Assembly: GCF_014650895.1 (NCBI RefSeq) | Contig: NZ_BMVV01000006.1 | Location: forward strand, 248,001-312,000 | Reading direction: 5' to 3' | Source: Streptomyces omiyaensis | GTDB taxonomy: Bacteria > Actinomycetota > Actinomycetes > Streptomycetales > Streptomycetaceae | Length of the DNA: 64,000 nt | Shown: positions 8,533-18,130 of the stretch, one piece after another | How the letters are laid out: the number at the start of each line of letters is the position of its first letter | Numbering within the stretch: position 1 is the stretch's first letter | Position numbers and translations under genes: made by a program | The notes under the pieces: generated by a model | What the model saw: only the letters and a program-made list of their open reading frames with translations | Told to the model about the DNA's origin: nothing | The model's database searches: none

Positions 8533-11500
8533 ATGACGCGAGCAGAGCAGCCAGAGCTTCTGGGCGACTCCGAAGCACCCGCCCCCGGCGCCGCCCCCGT
8601 CTCCGACGCGGCCCTCGTCGCGGACTCCCGGGAGCGCGCCGTACGGGCCCTCGTCCGCCACCAGCCACTGCGCCGGCTGTGGAGCGCCCAGGTCGTCGGC
8701 GGGGTCGGCGACGCACTCGGCCTCCTCGTCCTCGTCCTCCTCGGCCTCCAGGCCGCGCTGGCCGAGGGCGCCTTCGGAGGCGGCTACCGGGGCGCCGCCT
8801 TCGCCGTGGCCGCCGTCGTCGGCACCCGGCTGCTCGCCACCGTCCTGTTCGGCGCCGTCCTGCTCGGCCCGCTCACCACCCTGACCGCGCCCGGCGCCGC
8901 CCTCGACCGGCGGTGGACCATGCTCGGCGCCGACGGCCTGCGGATCGCGCTGCTCGTCGTCGCACCCCTGTGGATCGACTGGACCCCCGGCAACGCCCTG
9001 TGGTTCCTGCTCGGCACCGTCTTCCTCACCGGCGCCGCCGAACGCCTGTGGACCGTCTGCCGCGACGGCGCCGCCCCCGCGCTGCTGCCCGCCGCGCCCG
9101 TCGAGGGCGACGCCGTGCGGCCGCTTCCCGACCACCTCGGCGCCCTGCGCACCCTCACCCAGCGCACCGCCTTCCTCGCCGTCCCGGCCGCCGCCGCCGT
9201 CCTGCTCGCCGCGACCCTCGTCGGCAACCTGCTGGGCTCCGGCATCGACTGGTTCTCGCTCCACCAGGCCGCCCTCGGCGCCTACGTCGCCGCCGGCCTC
9301 TTCGCCGCCTCCGTCAGCGTCCTCGCCGCGATGACCCTGCCCGGCGGACAGACCCCGCGCCCTCGCTCGCCGCTGGAGGGGCTGCGCCGCCCCGCCGCCG
9401 AGAAGGGCCGCACCGGAGCCGTACCGCTGCTCGTCCTGGCCTGCGCCACCGTCGCCGGCGCCATCGGCGCGGCCGCCTCGCTCGCCGCCCTGCACGCCTA
9501 CGACCTCGGCGGCGGCCCCGTCACCTACGCCCTGCTGGTGCTCGCGCTCAGCGGCGGCACCGCCGTCGGCATCCGCACCGCCCGCTCCGTGCTGCCGGTG
9601 CTCTCCCGGCGCCGGTTCCTCGCCCTCGCCGTCGCCGTCACCGGCGTCGCCCTGATCGCCGTCGGCCTCGTGCCCGACACCGCGACCGTACTCCTCCTCG
9701 CCGCCCTCGCCGGGTACGCCGCCGGGGTCGCCGCCCACACCGGGCACGTCCTCATCGACCAGGAGACCGAGGAGCCGCGCCGCGAGCGCACCACCGCGCA
9801 CCTCCAGGCCACCGCCCGCGTGGGCATCGCCCTCGGCGCGCTCGCCGCTCCGCTGCTCGCCGCCGCGATCGGCCCCCACCGCTTCGTCTCCGACTCCGGG
9901 AAGTTCGTCTTCGACCACGGCGGCGCCGCCTTCACCCTCGCCCTCGTCGGCGCGCTGCTGCTGCCCGTCGCCGCGCTCGTCCTCGCGAAGACCGACGACC
10001 GCGCGGGCGTACCGCTCCGCCGCGACCTGCGCGACGCGCTGCGCGGCGCCGACCCCGCCCAGGCCCCGGCCGCCACCGGCTTCTTCATCGCCCTGGAGGG
10101 CGGCGACGGCGCCGGCAAGTCCACCCAGGTCCAGGCGCTCGCCGACTGGATCCGCGCCAAGGGCCACGAGGTCGTCGTCACCCGCGAGCCCGGCGCCACC
10201 CCCATCGGCAAGCGGCTCCGCTCGATCCTGCTCGACGTCTCCTCGGCCGGCCTGTCCAACCGGGCGGAGGCGCTGCTGTACGCCGCCGACCGCGCCGAGC
10301 ACGTCGACTCGCTGGTCCGGCCCGCCCTGGAGCGCGGCGCCATCGTCCTCACCGACCGGTACATCGACTCGTCCGTCGCCTACCAGGGCGCCGGCCGGGA
10401 CCTCTCCCCGACCGAGATCGCCCGCATCTCCCGCTGGGCGACCGGCGGCCTCGTACCGCACCTGACCGTCCTCCTCGACGTCTCCCCGGAGACCGCCCGG
10501 GAGCGGTTCACCGAGGCGCCGGACCGGCTGGAGTCGGAGCCGCCGGAGTTCCACGCGCGCGTGCGGGCCGGTTTCCTCGCCCTCGCCGCCGCCGACCCGA
10601 GCCGCTACCTCGTCGTCGACGCGGGCCAGGAGCCCGAGGCCGTCACCACCGTCGTCCGCCACCGCCTCGACCGGATGCTGCCCCTCTCCGAGGCCGAGGT
10701 GAAGGCCGCCGAGGAGGCCCGCCGCAAGGCCGAGGAGGAGGCCCGCAGGAAGGCCGAGGAAGAGGCCGCCCGCAAGGCCGAGGAGGAGCGCCTGGAGCGC
10801 GAGCGCCAGGCCCAGCTCGCCAAACTGCGCGCCGAGGAGGAGGAGCGCAAGCGGCGCGAGGAGGAGGAGGCCCGCCGCCTCGAGGCCGAGCGGCAGGCGG
10901 AGGAGGCCCGGCGCAAGGCCGAGGAGGCCCGGATCGCCGCCGAGGAGGAGGCCCGCCGGATCGCCGCCGAGGAGAAGGCCCGCCGCGAGGAGGAGGAACG
11001 ACTCCGCAAGCAGGCCGAGGAGGAGGCCCGGCTCCGCGCCGAGGCCGAGGCGCTCCGCCAGGAGAAGCAGCGCAAGGCCGAGGAGGCCCTGCTCCGCGCG
11101 GAGGAGGCCCGCCGGCTCGCGGAGGCGGCCGCCGCCGCGAAGGCGGCCGAGGAGGCCGCGGCCGCGGCAGCCGCGGAGCGGGCCGCCAAGGCCGCCGCGG
11201 CGGAGGCCGCCGAGCGGGCCGCAGCCGAGCGCGCGGCGGCGGAACGACGCGCCGCCGCCGAGCGGGCCGCCGCCGAGAAGGCCGCCCGGGAGAAGGCGGA
11301 GGCCGAGCGTGCCGCGGCCGAGGAGCGTGCGGCCGTCGAGCGCGCCGCCGCCGAGGAGCGTGCCGCGGCCGCCCGGCGGGCCGCCGAGGAGTCGGCCTCC
11401 GAGGTGACCGTCCAGACGCCCGTCGTGAAGCTCGGCAAGGCCGGCGGCGCGGCCCCGGCCCCCGCGGCGGACGGCGGCGCCCCCGGCGTCTCGCCGGACG

Positions 11501-11988
11501 AGATCACCGTGCCGACCCCGGTGGTCCGCGCGGAGGACCCGCGCCGCCCCGAGGCCGAGACGGCGGTCCTCCCGCAGGTGGGCGCCGGTTCCCCGGCGGA
11601 CGAGACCGCGGTCCTGCCGCAGATCCGGGACACGGCCCCGGACGAGACGGCCGTGCTGCCGCCGGTGCGGGACGCCGCCCCGGACGAGACCGCCGTGCCG
11701 CCGCCCGTGCGGGACGGGCGGCGGGCCGACCCGGTGGACCGGGTGCCGCAGGACTTCTTCCGGGACGAGCCGGAGGCCGGCGGGCCCGAGACCGGGGGAG
11801 CGGGGGCGAACGACGTCACCCGCGAGCTGCCCCAGCTCGACGAGCGGGGCCGGCCGCGCCGCCGCTCGGACTGGGCCGAGGAGACCCCGCTGGACGACCT
11901 GCCGACCCTCGCGGACGAGCTGTTCGGCGGATACGACGACGGGGACGACGGCACCGGGCCCCAGGACGGCGGCCGCAAGCGCCGCTGA
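8533..11988 (+). CDS. tmk: Thymidylate kinase fused to an MFS-like membrane domain and a long coiled coil
   Basis: A 1151-residue protein in four parts. Residues about 40-500 are polytopic and MFS-like. Residues about 517-715 are a complete dTMP kinase (dTMP to dTDP): P-loop LEGGDGAGKST, TREPG motif and DRYIDSSVAYQG. Residues about 721-955 are an almost uninterrupted Glu/Ala/Arg/Lys coiled coil (EEARRKAEEE pattern). The tail is acidic, Pro-rich and repeats DETAVLPP(Q/V). The start is ATG 8533. Large Tmk fusions of this kind occur in Streptomyces next to topA and holB, as here. The kinase is expected to be catalytically normal; whether the membrane part transports anything is unknown. Confidence 0.93.
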   Translation: MTRAEQPELLGDSEAPAPGAAPVSDAALVADSRERAVRALVRHQPLRRLWSAQVVGGVGDALGLLVLVLLGLQAALAEGAFGGGYRGAAFAVAAVVGTRLLATVLFGAVLLGPLTTLTAPGAALDRRWTMLGADGLRIALLVVAPLWIDWTPGNALWFLLGTVFLTGAAERLWTVCRDGAAPALLPAAPVEGDAVRPLPDHLGALRTLTQRTAFLAVPAAAAVLLAATLVGNLLGSGIDWFSLHQAALGAYVAAGLFAASVSVLAAMTLPGGQTPRPRSPLEGLRRPAAEKGRTGAVPLLVLACATVAGAIGAAASLAALHAYDLGGGPVTYALLVLALSGGTAVGIRTARSVLPVLSRRRFLALAVAVTGVALIAVGLVPDTATVLLLAALAGYAAGVAAHTGHVLIDQETEEPRRERTTAHLQATARVGIALGALAAPLLAAAIGPHRFVSDSGKFVFDHGGAAFTLALVGALLLPVAALVLAKTDDRAGVPLRRDLRDALRGADPAQAPAATGFFIALEGGDGAGKSTQVQALADWIRAKGHEVVVTREPGATPIGKRLRSILLDVSSAGLSNRAEALLYAADRAEHVDSLVRPALERGAIVLTDRYIDSSVAYQGAGRDLSPTEIARISRWATGGLVPHLTVLLDVSPETARERFTEAPDRLESEPPEFHARVRAGFLALAAADPSRYLVVDAGQEPEAVTTVVRHRLDRMLPLSEAEVKAAEEARRKAEEEARRKAEEEAARKAEEERLERERQAQLAKLRAEEEERKRREEEEARRLEAERQAEEARRKAEEARIAAEEEARRIAAEEKARREEEERLRKQAEEEARLRAEAEALRQEKQRKAEEALLRAEEARRLAEAAAAAKAAEEAAAAAAAERAAKAAAAEAAERAAAERAAAERRAAAERAAAEKAAREKAEAERAAAEERAAVERAAAEERAAAARRAAEESASEVTVQTPVVKLGKAGGAAPAPAADGGAPGVSPDEITVPTPVVRAEDPRRPEAETAVLPQVGAGSPADETAVLPQIRDTAPDETAVLPPVRDAAPDETAVPPPVRDGRRADPVDRVPQDFFRDEPEAGGPETGGAGANDVTRELPQLDERGRPRRRSDWAEETPLDDLPTLADELFGGYDDGDDGTGPQDGGRKRR

Positions 11989-12026
11989 GGCGCCGCGGAA
12001 GGAACGGGCGGCGCGCGGCCCCGGCC

Positions 12027-12138
12027 GCGTGCGGCCCGTTTCGCGTGCGGCCCGTTTCGCGTGCGGCCCGTTTCGCGTGCGGCCCGTTTCGCGTACGGCC
12101 GGTTCCGCGTACGGCCGGTTCCGCGTACCGCCGGGACC
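12027..12138. repeat. 16-bp tandem repeat array between tmk and holB
   Basis: Seven tandem 16-bp units: four identical GCGTGCGGCCCGTTTC (12027-12090), two GCGTACGGCCGGTTCC (12091-12122) and one degenerate copy (12123-12138). It lies 38 bases after the tmk stop codon. The rest of the gap to 12249 contains GGTTCGGTCC repeats and the holB ribosome binding site AGGAGG. Confidence 0.9.
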
Positions 12139-12249
12139 GCGTGTCGCCGAGCCGCGGTCGGTCCGGTCCGGTTCGGTCCGGTTCGGTGGCGGGACCGGTT
12201 GTCGGTCGGCTGCCCCACAATGGGGGACGTACCTTCAGGAGGGGCAGAC

Positions 12250-13452
12250 ATGGCCGTATGGGACGACCTGGTCGGACAGGAGCGGGTCGAGGAGCAGCTC
12301 GCCGCCGCCGCGCGGGACGCCGACGCGCTGGTCACCGCCCAGGCCTCCGGCGGGCCCGAGCCCGAGGCGTCGAAGATGACGCACGCCTGGCTCTTCACCG
12401 GCCCGCCCGGCGCGGGCCGGGTCGACGCCGCCCGCGCGTTCGCCGCGGCCCTCCAGTGCGTGAGCCCCGACCGGGCGCTCGGCGGGGCGCCGGGCTGCGG
12501 CTTCTGCACCGGGTGCCACACGGTGCTGGTCGGCACCCACGCCGACGTGACGACGGTCTCCGCGGTCGGCACCGAGATCCTCGTCAGGGACATGCGGGAC
12601 ACCGTCCGCAAGTCGTTCACCTCGCCGGCCAACGGCCGGTGGCAGGTCATCCTCGTCACCGACGCCGAGCGGCTCAACGAGAAGTCGGCCAACGCCGTCC
12701 TGAAGGCCGTCGAGGAACCCGCCCCGCGCACGGTCTGGCTGCTCTGCGCCCCCTCGGTCGAGGACGTCCTGCCGACGATCCGCTCCCGCTGCCGCCACCT
12801 CACCCTGCGCACCCCGTCCGTCGAGGCGGTGGCCGACGTGCTGATCCGGCGCGACGGCATCGAGCCGGAGCGGGCCCACGCGGCGGCCCGGGCCACCCAG
12901 GGACACGTCGACCGGGCCCGCCGGCTCGCCACCGACGAGCGGGCCCGTGCCCGCCGCGCCGTCGTCCTGAAGCTGCCCACCCGGGTGGGTGACATCGGCG
13001 GCTGCCTCAAGGCGGCCCAGGAGCTGGTCGACGCGGCGGCGGAGGACGCGAAGCAGGTCGCCGAGGAGATCGACGCCAAGGAGACCGAGGAGCTGAAGGC
13101 GGCCCTCGGCGCCGTGCAGGGCGGGCGGATGCCGCGCGGCACGGCCGGGATGATGAAGGAGCTGGAGGAGAAGCAGAAGCGCCGCGGCCGGCGGACCCAG
13201 CTGGACAGCCTGGACCTCGCGCTCACCGACCTCACCGGCTTCTACCGCGACGTGCTCACGCTCCAGCTGGGCACCCGCTCCGCGCTGGCCAACGAGGACG
13301 TGCGGGACGCGGTGGAGCAGATCGCCCGGGCGTCCACCCCCGAGTTCACCCTGCGCCGCGTCGAGGCGGTCCTCGCCTGCCGCGAGGCCCTCGACCGGAA
13401 CGTGGCCCCGCTCCTCGCGGTGGAGGCGATGACGATGGCCCTGCGCGGCTGA
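12250..13452 (+). CDS. holB: DNA polymerase III subunit delta'
   Basis: Clamp-loader subunit, 400 residues, starting at ATG 12250 behind AGGAGGGG. The N-terminus VWDDLVGQERVEEQL, the P-loop-derived GPPGAGRVDAA (Lys of Walker A replaced by Arg-Val, typical for delta'), a zinc-binding cysteine cluster (CGFCTGCH) and the sensor-like ANAVLKAVEEP and SRCRHL segments all fit AAA+ delta'. The C-terminal third is the helical collar domain. The usual Streptomyces order topA-tmk-holB is preserved. Confidence 0.93.
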   Translation: MAVWDDLVGQERVEEQLAAAARDADALVTAQASGGPEPEASKMTHAWLFTGPPGAGRVDAARAFAAALQCVSPDRALGGAPGCGFCTGCHTVLVGTHADVTTVSAVGTEILVRDMRDTVRKSFTSPANGRWQVILVTDAERLNEKSANAVLKAVEEPAPRTVWLLCAPSVEDVLPTIRSRCRHLTLRTPSVEAVADVLIRRDGIEPERAHAAARATQGHVDRARRLATDERARARRAVVLKLPTRVGDIGGCLKAAQELVDAAAEDAKQVAEEIDAKETEELKAALGAVQGGRMPRGTAGMMKELEEKQKRRGRRTQLDSLDLALTDLTGFYRDVLTLQLGTRSALANEDVRDAVEQIARASTPEFTLRRVEAVLACREALDRNVAPLLAVEAMTMALRG

Positions 13453-13513
13453 CCCCGGTCCGGGCCGACGCGCGATTGGACACGGAGTGTACCCGTCCGG
13501 ATACGCTCCGGCC

Positions 13514-15073
13514 ATGGACTCCAGGCGTCTCCTCCGTACCTCCGCCACGGCGCTCGCCGCCGCCGGGCTGATCCTCTCCGGCTGTACGGGCGGGAGCGAC
13601 GCGGCGGCGCCCGCGGCGTCCCGGATGGCGTCGGCGCGGCCGGCCGCCACCCCGGCGCCCTCGCCCGAGACGCTGAGGAAGTACTACGGGCAGAAGCTTT
13701 CCTGGCGCGAGTGCGGCGTCGAGGGGTTCCAGTGCGCGACGCTGCTCGCCCCCCTCGACTACGCGGAGCCGGACGGCCCCGCGATCGAGCTGGCGGTCTC
13801 GCGGGTGCGGGCGAGCGGCCCCGGCGCCCGGATCGGCTCCCTGCTGGTGAACCCGGGCGGGCCGGGCGGCTCGGCCGTCGACTACCTCCAGGGGTACGCG
13901 GGCATCGGCTACCCCCAGCCGGTGCGGGCCCGCTACGACATGGTCGCGGTCGACCCGCGCGGGGTCGGCCGCAGCGAGCCGGTCGCCTGCCTGACGGGCC
14001 CCGAGATGGACGCGTACACCCAGGTCGACCAGACCCCGGACGACACGGCGGAGGTCAACGCGCTGGCGGCCTCGTTCAAGGAGTTCGCGGCGGGGTGCGA
14101 GCGGCGCGCCGGCGAGGTCCTGCCGCACGTCTCCACGGTCGAGACGGCCCGGGACATGGACATCCTGCGGGCGGTGCTCGGCGACGAGAAGCTGCACTAC
14201 GTCGGCGCCTCGTACGGCACCTTCCTCGGCGCCACCTACGCCGAGCTGTTCCCGGCACGGGTCGGCCGGCTCGTCCTCGACGGGGCGATGGACCCGTCCC
14301 TCTCGGCGCTCGAACTCAACCGGGACCAGACGGCCGGCTTCGAGACCGCCTTCCGGGCCTTCGCCGCCGACTGCGTCGCCCAGCCCGACTGCCCGCTGGG
14401 CACCGGTTCCGTCGAGGAGGCCGGGGAGGCCCTGCGGAGCTTCTTCCGCGCCGCCGACGCCGATCCCGTCCCCACCGGGGAGACCCGCGCGCTCGGCGAG
14501 TCCCTGGCCACCACCGGCGTCATCGCGGCCATGTACGACGAGGGCGCCTGGCCCCAGCTGCGGGAGGCCCTCACCCGGGCCGTCGGCGGCGAGGGCTCGG
14601 CCCTCCTCGCGCTGGCCGACAGCTACTACGAGCGGGAGCCGGACGGCTCCTACGCCAACCTCATGTTCGCCAACGCCGCCGTGAACTGCCTCGACCTGCC
14701 GCCGGCCTACCAGGGTCCGGCCGCCGCGCGGGCCGCCGCCCCGTCCTTCGACAAGGCGTCCCCCGTCTTCGGCACCGGCCTCGCCTGGGCCGCCCTGAAC
14801 TGCACCTACTGGCCGTCCCCGGCCACCGGCCGCCCGCACCGCATCACCGCCGACGGCGCCGCCCCCATCCTCGTCGTCGGCACCACCCGCGACCCCGCCA
14901 CCCCCTACAAGTGGGCCGAGTCCCTCGCGGACCAGCTCTCCTCCGGCACCCTCCTCACCTACGAGGGCGACGGCCACACCGCCTACGGCCGCGGCAGCGA
15001 CTGCGTCGACACCGCGATCAACGCCTACCTCCTGGAAGGCACCCCGCCCGCCGAGGGAAAGCGCTGCTCATAG
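13514..15073 (+). CDS. Secreted alpha/beta-hydrolase, TAP/SlpD-E type peptidase
   Basis: A 519-residue lipoprotein hydrolase. The start at ATG 13514 gives a twin-arginine-like RRLLRTSATALAAAGLILSGC signal ending in a lipobox. Catalytic elements: nucleophile in GASYGT, the Asp in TTRDPATP and the His in GDGHTAYG near the C-terminus, which is the TAP C-terminal domain. Such enzymes are tripeptidyl or prolyl aminopeptidases working outside the membrane. It is followed by tRNA-Thr, as in other streptomycetes to my knowledge. Confidence 0.92.
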   Translation: MDSRRLLRTSATALAAAGLILSGCTGGSDAAAPAASRMASARPAATPAPSPETLRKYYGQKLSWRECGVEGFQCATLLAPLDYAEPDGPAIELAVSRVRASGPGARIGSLLVNPGGPGGSAVDYLQGYAGIGYPQPVRARYDMVAVDPRGVGRSEPVACLTGPEMDAYTQVDQTPDDTAEVNALAASFKEFAAGCERRAGEVLPHVSTVETARDMDILRAVLGDEKLHYVGASYGTFLGATYAELFPARVGRLVLDGAMDPSLSALELNRDQTAGFETAFRAFAADCVAQPDCPLGTGSVEEAGEALRSFFRAADADPVPTGETRALGESLATTGVIAAMYDEGAWPQLREALTRAVGGEGSALLALADSYYEREPDGSYANLMFANAAVNCLDLPPAYQGPAAARAAAPSFDKASPVFGTGLAWAALNCTYWPSPATGRPHRITADGAAPILVVGTTRDPATPYKWAESLADQLSSGTLLTYEGDGHTAYGRGSDCVDTAINAYLLEGTPPAEGKRCS

Positions 15074-15169
15074 CCCCCGGACCGGCCCGCTCCGCCCGTG
15101 GTCGGAGCACCCCCGGAAACTGTGTAGACTTGGCCACGCTGCTGCACCCACCATGGTGTCGCGCAGCGC

Positions 15170-15243
15170 GCCGCCTTAGCTCAGTTGGCCAGAGCAACGC
15201 ACTCGTAATGCGTAGGTCTCGGGTTCGAATCCCGAAGGCGGCT
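15170..15243 (+). tRNA. tRNA-Thr, anticodon CGT
   Basis: A complete 74-nt cloverleaf. Acceptor stem GCCGCCT/AGGCGGC; D-arm GCTCAGTTGGCCAGAGC; anticodon stem ACGCA/TGCGT with loop CTCGTAA (anticodon CGT, reads ACG); T-arm TCGGG-TTCGAAT-CCCGA; discriminator T; CCA not encoded. It sits at the left boundary of the accessory biosynthetic locus. I found no second copy of its 3' end in the window, so integration here is not shown. Confidence 0.97.
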
Positions 15244-15249
15244 CAGTTG

Positions 15250-15284
15250 GAACCCCAGGTCGGATCTTCTCCGGCCTGGGGTTC
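15250..15284 (+). terminator. Terminator after tRNA-Thr
   Basis: 10-bp stem GAACCCCAGG (15250-15259) with CCTGGGGTTC (15275-15284), with an inner CGGA/TCCG helix, followed by TTCTGTTG. Confidence 0.85.
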
Positions 15285-15369
15285 TTCTGTTGTCCGGAGG
15301 GGGCGTCGCCCCTCGGCCGGGCACGCCGGGAGGGTGCCGGGCCTGGAGGGGCCCGGCACGGTTCCGGGG

Positions 15370-16602
15370 TCAGGCGGTCGGGTCCGCCGGGGTGAGGGGG
15401 GTGACGCGTATGGAGGCGAAGGCGTCGGAGAGGAAGCGGGTGAGCTCCTCCGAGGTGCCGGGGCCGACCACGCCGGCCAGCGGGATGTCGGTGTCCGCGT
15501 AGCTGAGCACCGTCTTGATCGGCTCGTCCTCGGTCCGCTGGCTCCACCGGTACACCAGCGGGCTCTCGCGGAACTCGTCCGCGCCCTCGATCCGGCAGCG
15601 CTCGGCGCCCAGTCGGTGGCTCGGCCAGCAGAACCAGCCGTAGCGGGACCCGTCGGACTCGGGCCAGGTCAGGTCCTCGGCGGCCACGCCGCCGGTGACC
15701 AGCTGGAGGTACCGGGAAGGCATGTGCACCCCGGTGGCGAGCTCGAAGGTGTCCACCACGTCCGCGCCGCCGAAGCGGGCACCGACCTCCAGGAAGACCA
15801 GCCCGTCCGGGGTCTCGATGCCCTCCAGGTGGAAGAGGCTGGTGGTGATGGAGACGGCGGCGAGGCAGTCGGCGGTCCAGCGGCTCAGCTCCGGCGTCAT
15901 CTCGATCTGCACCGAGCCCAGCGGCGTGCCCTCCGCGAAGCCCAGACAGGTGCCGACGTAGCGGCTGGCCTGGATCGCCATGGGCTTGCCGTCGATCAGC
16001 ATGCCGTCCACGTGGACGATCGGGCCGGTGACGAACTCCTCGACCTCGAAGCCGTCCCACGGGGCGCCGTCGGGGGCCGCTCCGCCCTCGCGGACCGCCG
16101 CCAGGGCCTCGTCCGGCGTCGGGTAGACGCGCACGTCCAGGCTGGCCGCGCCGTCGAGCGGCTTCAGCACCGTCCCGCCGGTCCAGGGGATCTCCCCGGG
16201 GCCGGCCGCGAGGGCTTCGGTCAGGGACAGGAAGCGGGGGACCCGCAGCCCGGCCGCGGCGACCATCGACTTCATGACCACCTTGTCGCGCCAGGGCGCG
16301 ATGTCCTCCTCCCGGTCGCCGGGCACCCCGAGGGCCGCGCGCACCCGGGCGCCGGCGATCAGGTCGAACTCGGAGAGCGCGAGCACCATGTCGAAGGCGG
16401 GCAGCCCGTCGACCGCGGCCAGCACCTCCTCCGTCAGGTCGCCGGTGTCGGGACGCTCGATGCGCGTGCAGCGGAGGTCGGACGGCAGGGTGGCCAGCCG
16501 GTCCGCGGGGCCCACGTAGGTGACGTCGTGGGCCGCGTGGTCAATCCCCGTCGCGTGCCGGATCATTTTGTCCGTGACTCGGTGCAGGATCAGGATGCGC
16601 AT
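15370..16602 (-). CDS. ATP-grasp ligase, biosynthetic
   Basis: A 410-residue ATP-grasp carboxylate-amine ligase. It would activate a carboxylate as acyl-phosphate and join it to an amine. The N-terminal pre-ATP-grasp domain begins MRILILHRV; the nucleotide-binding lysine region is GGTVLKPLDGAAS; the metal-binding loop is FLEVGARFGGADVVD, which matches the L-amino-acid ligase (BacD-like) type E-x-x-x-R-x-G-G/A-D. The ATG at 16602 is preceded by GAGG and lies inside the 3' end of the MFS gene (62-base overlap), implying translational coupling. The partner substrates are not predictable. It is leftward in the locus, divergent from the main operon, which encodes a second ATP-grasp enzyme. Confidence 0.85.
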   Translation of the reverse strand: MRILILHRVTDKMIRHATGIDHAAHDVTYVGPADRLATLPSDLRCTRIERPDTGDLTEEVLAAVDGLPAFDMVLALSEFDLIAGARVRAALGVPGDREEDIAPWRDKVVMKSMVAAAGLRVPRFLSLTEALAAGPGEIPWTGGTVLKPLDGAASLDVRVYPTPDEALAAVREGGAAPDGAPWDGFEVEEFVTGPIVHVDGMLIDGKPMAIQASRYVGTCLGFAEGTPLGSVQIEMTPELSRWTADCLAAVSITTSLFHLEGIETPDGLVFLEVGARFGGADVVDTFELATGVHMPSRYLQLVTGGVAAEDLTWPESDGSRYGWFCWPSHRLGAERCRIEGADEFRESPLVYRWSQRTEDEPIKTVLSYADTDIPLAGVVGPGTSEELTRFLSDAFASIRVTPLTPADPTA

Positions 16603-17896
16603 GGTGGGTCCTCAGGCGTGCGAGTAGCGGAATGAGCAGGACGACGGCACAGGCCGAGCCGATGACGGAGCCCAGGACGATGCTCTGGGGGCTGAAGGAC
16701 TGGGTGAAGAGGGCGACCAGGAGTCCGGCCGCGGGCAGGGACAGCTGGTGCAGGAGGATGATGATGGCGATCGTCTTCGCGAAGTGCTCGCGCGGAACCC
16801 TCCGGACGCGTTCCGTGCGGATGACGACGTTGAAGAACCCGACGGTTCCGAGCAGCACCGCGTAGCCCACCGCGTACTGGGTGAAGGTCTCCGCCAGGCC
16901 CACGCCGACGCCGCCCAGGCAGATGAGGGAGTAGGACGTCATCAGGGCGGCGAAAGGATTCATCAACTTCGTCAGCCACGGGACGACGAAGAGCGTCAGA
17001 ACGCCGACGATTCCCGCCGCCGTGCTCAAGGCGCCGTAGAGAGTGTCAGGTTGGCGGAAGACGCCCACGGTGGTGGCGGCGCTGGTGGCCATGCCGACAC
17101 CGACCATCAGGTTGACCGTCATGGTCAGTCCGACCAGGCCGAGGACCGCGGGCAGCTTCCGCAGGGTCGTCACGCCCTCGGCGATGCCGGCGACCACCGA
17201 GCGGACCGTGGTGCGCTCCCCGGCGGCCACCGAGAGCTTCTCGGTGCGCAGCCAGCGCCTCAGGGAGAGGGTGTTGAGCGTGGTCAGGGCGTACACCACG
17301 CCGATGACCGCGAGGAGGCTGGTCGTGGGGAGCGCCGAGGTGAGCAGCGCGGCCAGCACCGGGCCGATGACCTCGCTGGTCTGCTCCGTGCCCTGGATGA
17401 TCGACTGCGCCCGGACCATCTGGTCCATGGGGACGAACCGGGGGAGCGTGGCCTCCAGGGCGATGTACGACTGCGCGCCGGCCACCGACATGCCGGCGGC
17501 GAGCACGCACAGGGTGAGGAACTGGCCGTCGGGCACCAGGAACATCAGGGCGAACGCGGTGAGCCCGAGGGCCGAGCGTATGAAGTCCGAGCCGATGTAC
17601 AGGACGTAGCTGCGGATGCGGTCCGCGAACACCCCGGCCACCGGCAGGAACAGCACGCGGGGCAGCCATTCGACCAGGAAGATGAGACCGGTCTGCGACG
17701 CGCTGCCGGTCAGTTTGTAGGTCAGCAGCGGAATGGCGAAGAGGAGGAACTGGTCGCCGAGCGCGGCCAGTCCGCGACCGGCGACGAAGCGCGCCACCTG
17801 GGGGCCGGGCATGTAGGCGTGCGGCGCTTCGGGCGGGGTGCCGTCCCCGCCCCCGGCGGGCGCATCGGCCGTTCTCCTGCTCGCTTCGTGGCTCAT
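16541..17896 (-). CDS. MFS exporter
   Basis: 451 residues with about 12 hydrophobic helices, starting at ATG 17896 behind GGGGGAGC. The N-terminal VAGRGLAALGDQFLLFAIPLL and the VFADRIRSYVL loop (MFS motif A position) place it in the MFS_3/EntS-like group of drug and siderophore exporters. Co-transcribed and overlapping with the ATP-grasp gene, so it is the obvious candidate for product export or self-resistance in this locus. Confidence 0.88.
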   Translation of the reverse strand: MSHEASRRTADAPAGGGDGTPPEAPHAYMPGPQVARFVAGRGLAALGDQFLLFAIPLLTYKLTGSASQTGLIFLVEWLPRVLFLPVAGVFADRIRSYVLYIGSDFIRSALGLTAFALMFLVPDGQFLTLCVLAAGMSVAGAQSYIALEATLPRFVPMDQMVRAQSIIQGTEQTSEVIGPVLAALLTSALPTTSLLAVIGVVYALTTLNTLSLRRWLRTEKLSVAAGERTTVRSVVAGIAEGVTTLRKLPAVLGLVGLTMTVNLMVGVGMATSAATTVGVFRQPDTLYGALSTAAGIVGVLTLFVVPWLTKLMNPFAALMTSYSLICLGGVGVGLAETFTQYAVGYAVLLGTVGFFNVVIRTERVRRVPREHFAKTIAIIILLHQLSLPAAGLLVALFTQSFSPQSIVLGSVIGSACAVVLLIPLLARLRTHHAHPDPAPSHGQNDPARDGD

Positions 17897-18040
17897 GCTC
17901 CCCCGTCGTTCGTGTCACCGAGTCCGTCGGACAGGCTCTCCGCGGCCGTGGTCCGCCGGAGGGCGGGCGCATCCCCGCGTCCGCGTTCCGAAGGCCGGGC
18001 GAGGGGCTCACCCGCAGGGCAGGGCCAGAGTATAAGCACT

Positions 18041-18056
18041 CCGCGGCCGGCCGCGG
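18041..18056. promoter_or_regulatory. 16-bp perfect palindrome in the divergent promoter region
   Basis: CCGCGGCCGGCCGCGG is a perfect palindrome. It lies 4 bases after TATAAG (18031-18036), whose complement reads as a -10-like TATACT in the leftward direction if extended by one base. It is a candidate operator for the divergent MFS and biosynthetic operons, or merely a GC-rich chance palindrome. Confidence 0.35.
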
Positions 18057-18130
18057 TCGATGCGCGGACATCGCCGTTCGCTCGGGAGGGCGGTCACGCG
18101 GAAGACGCCGCGCCAGGATTCGAACACCCC

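Noticed and set aside
5368..10662. A 1764-codon open frame on the minus strand opposite topA and tmk
   Set aside because: It is a GC-bias shadow: composition is Gly/Asp/Glu/Arg/Val repeats with no domain, and both genes opposite have unmistakable conserved motifs.
15170..15243. Integration of an element into tRNA-Thr as the origin of the biosynthetic locus
   Set aside because: No integrase gene and no direct repeat of the tRNA 3' end are visible in the window. The position is suggestive only.
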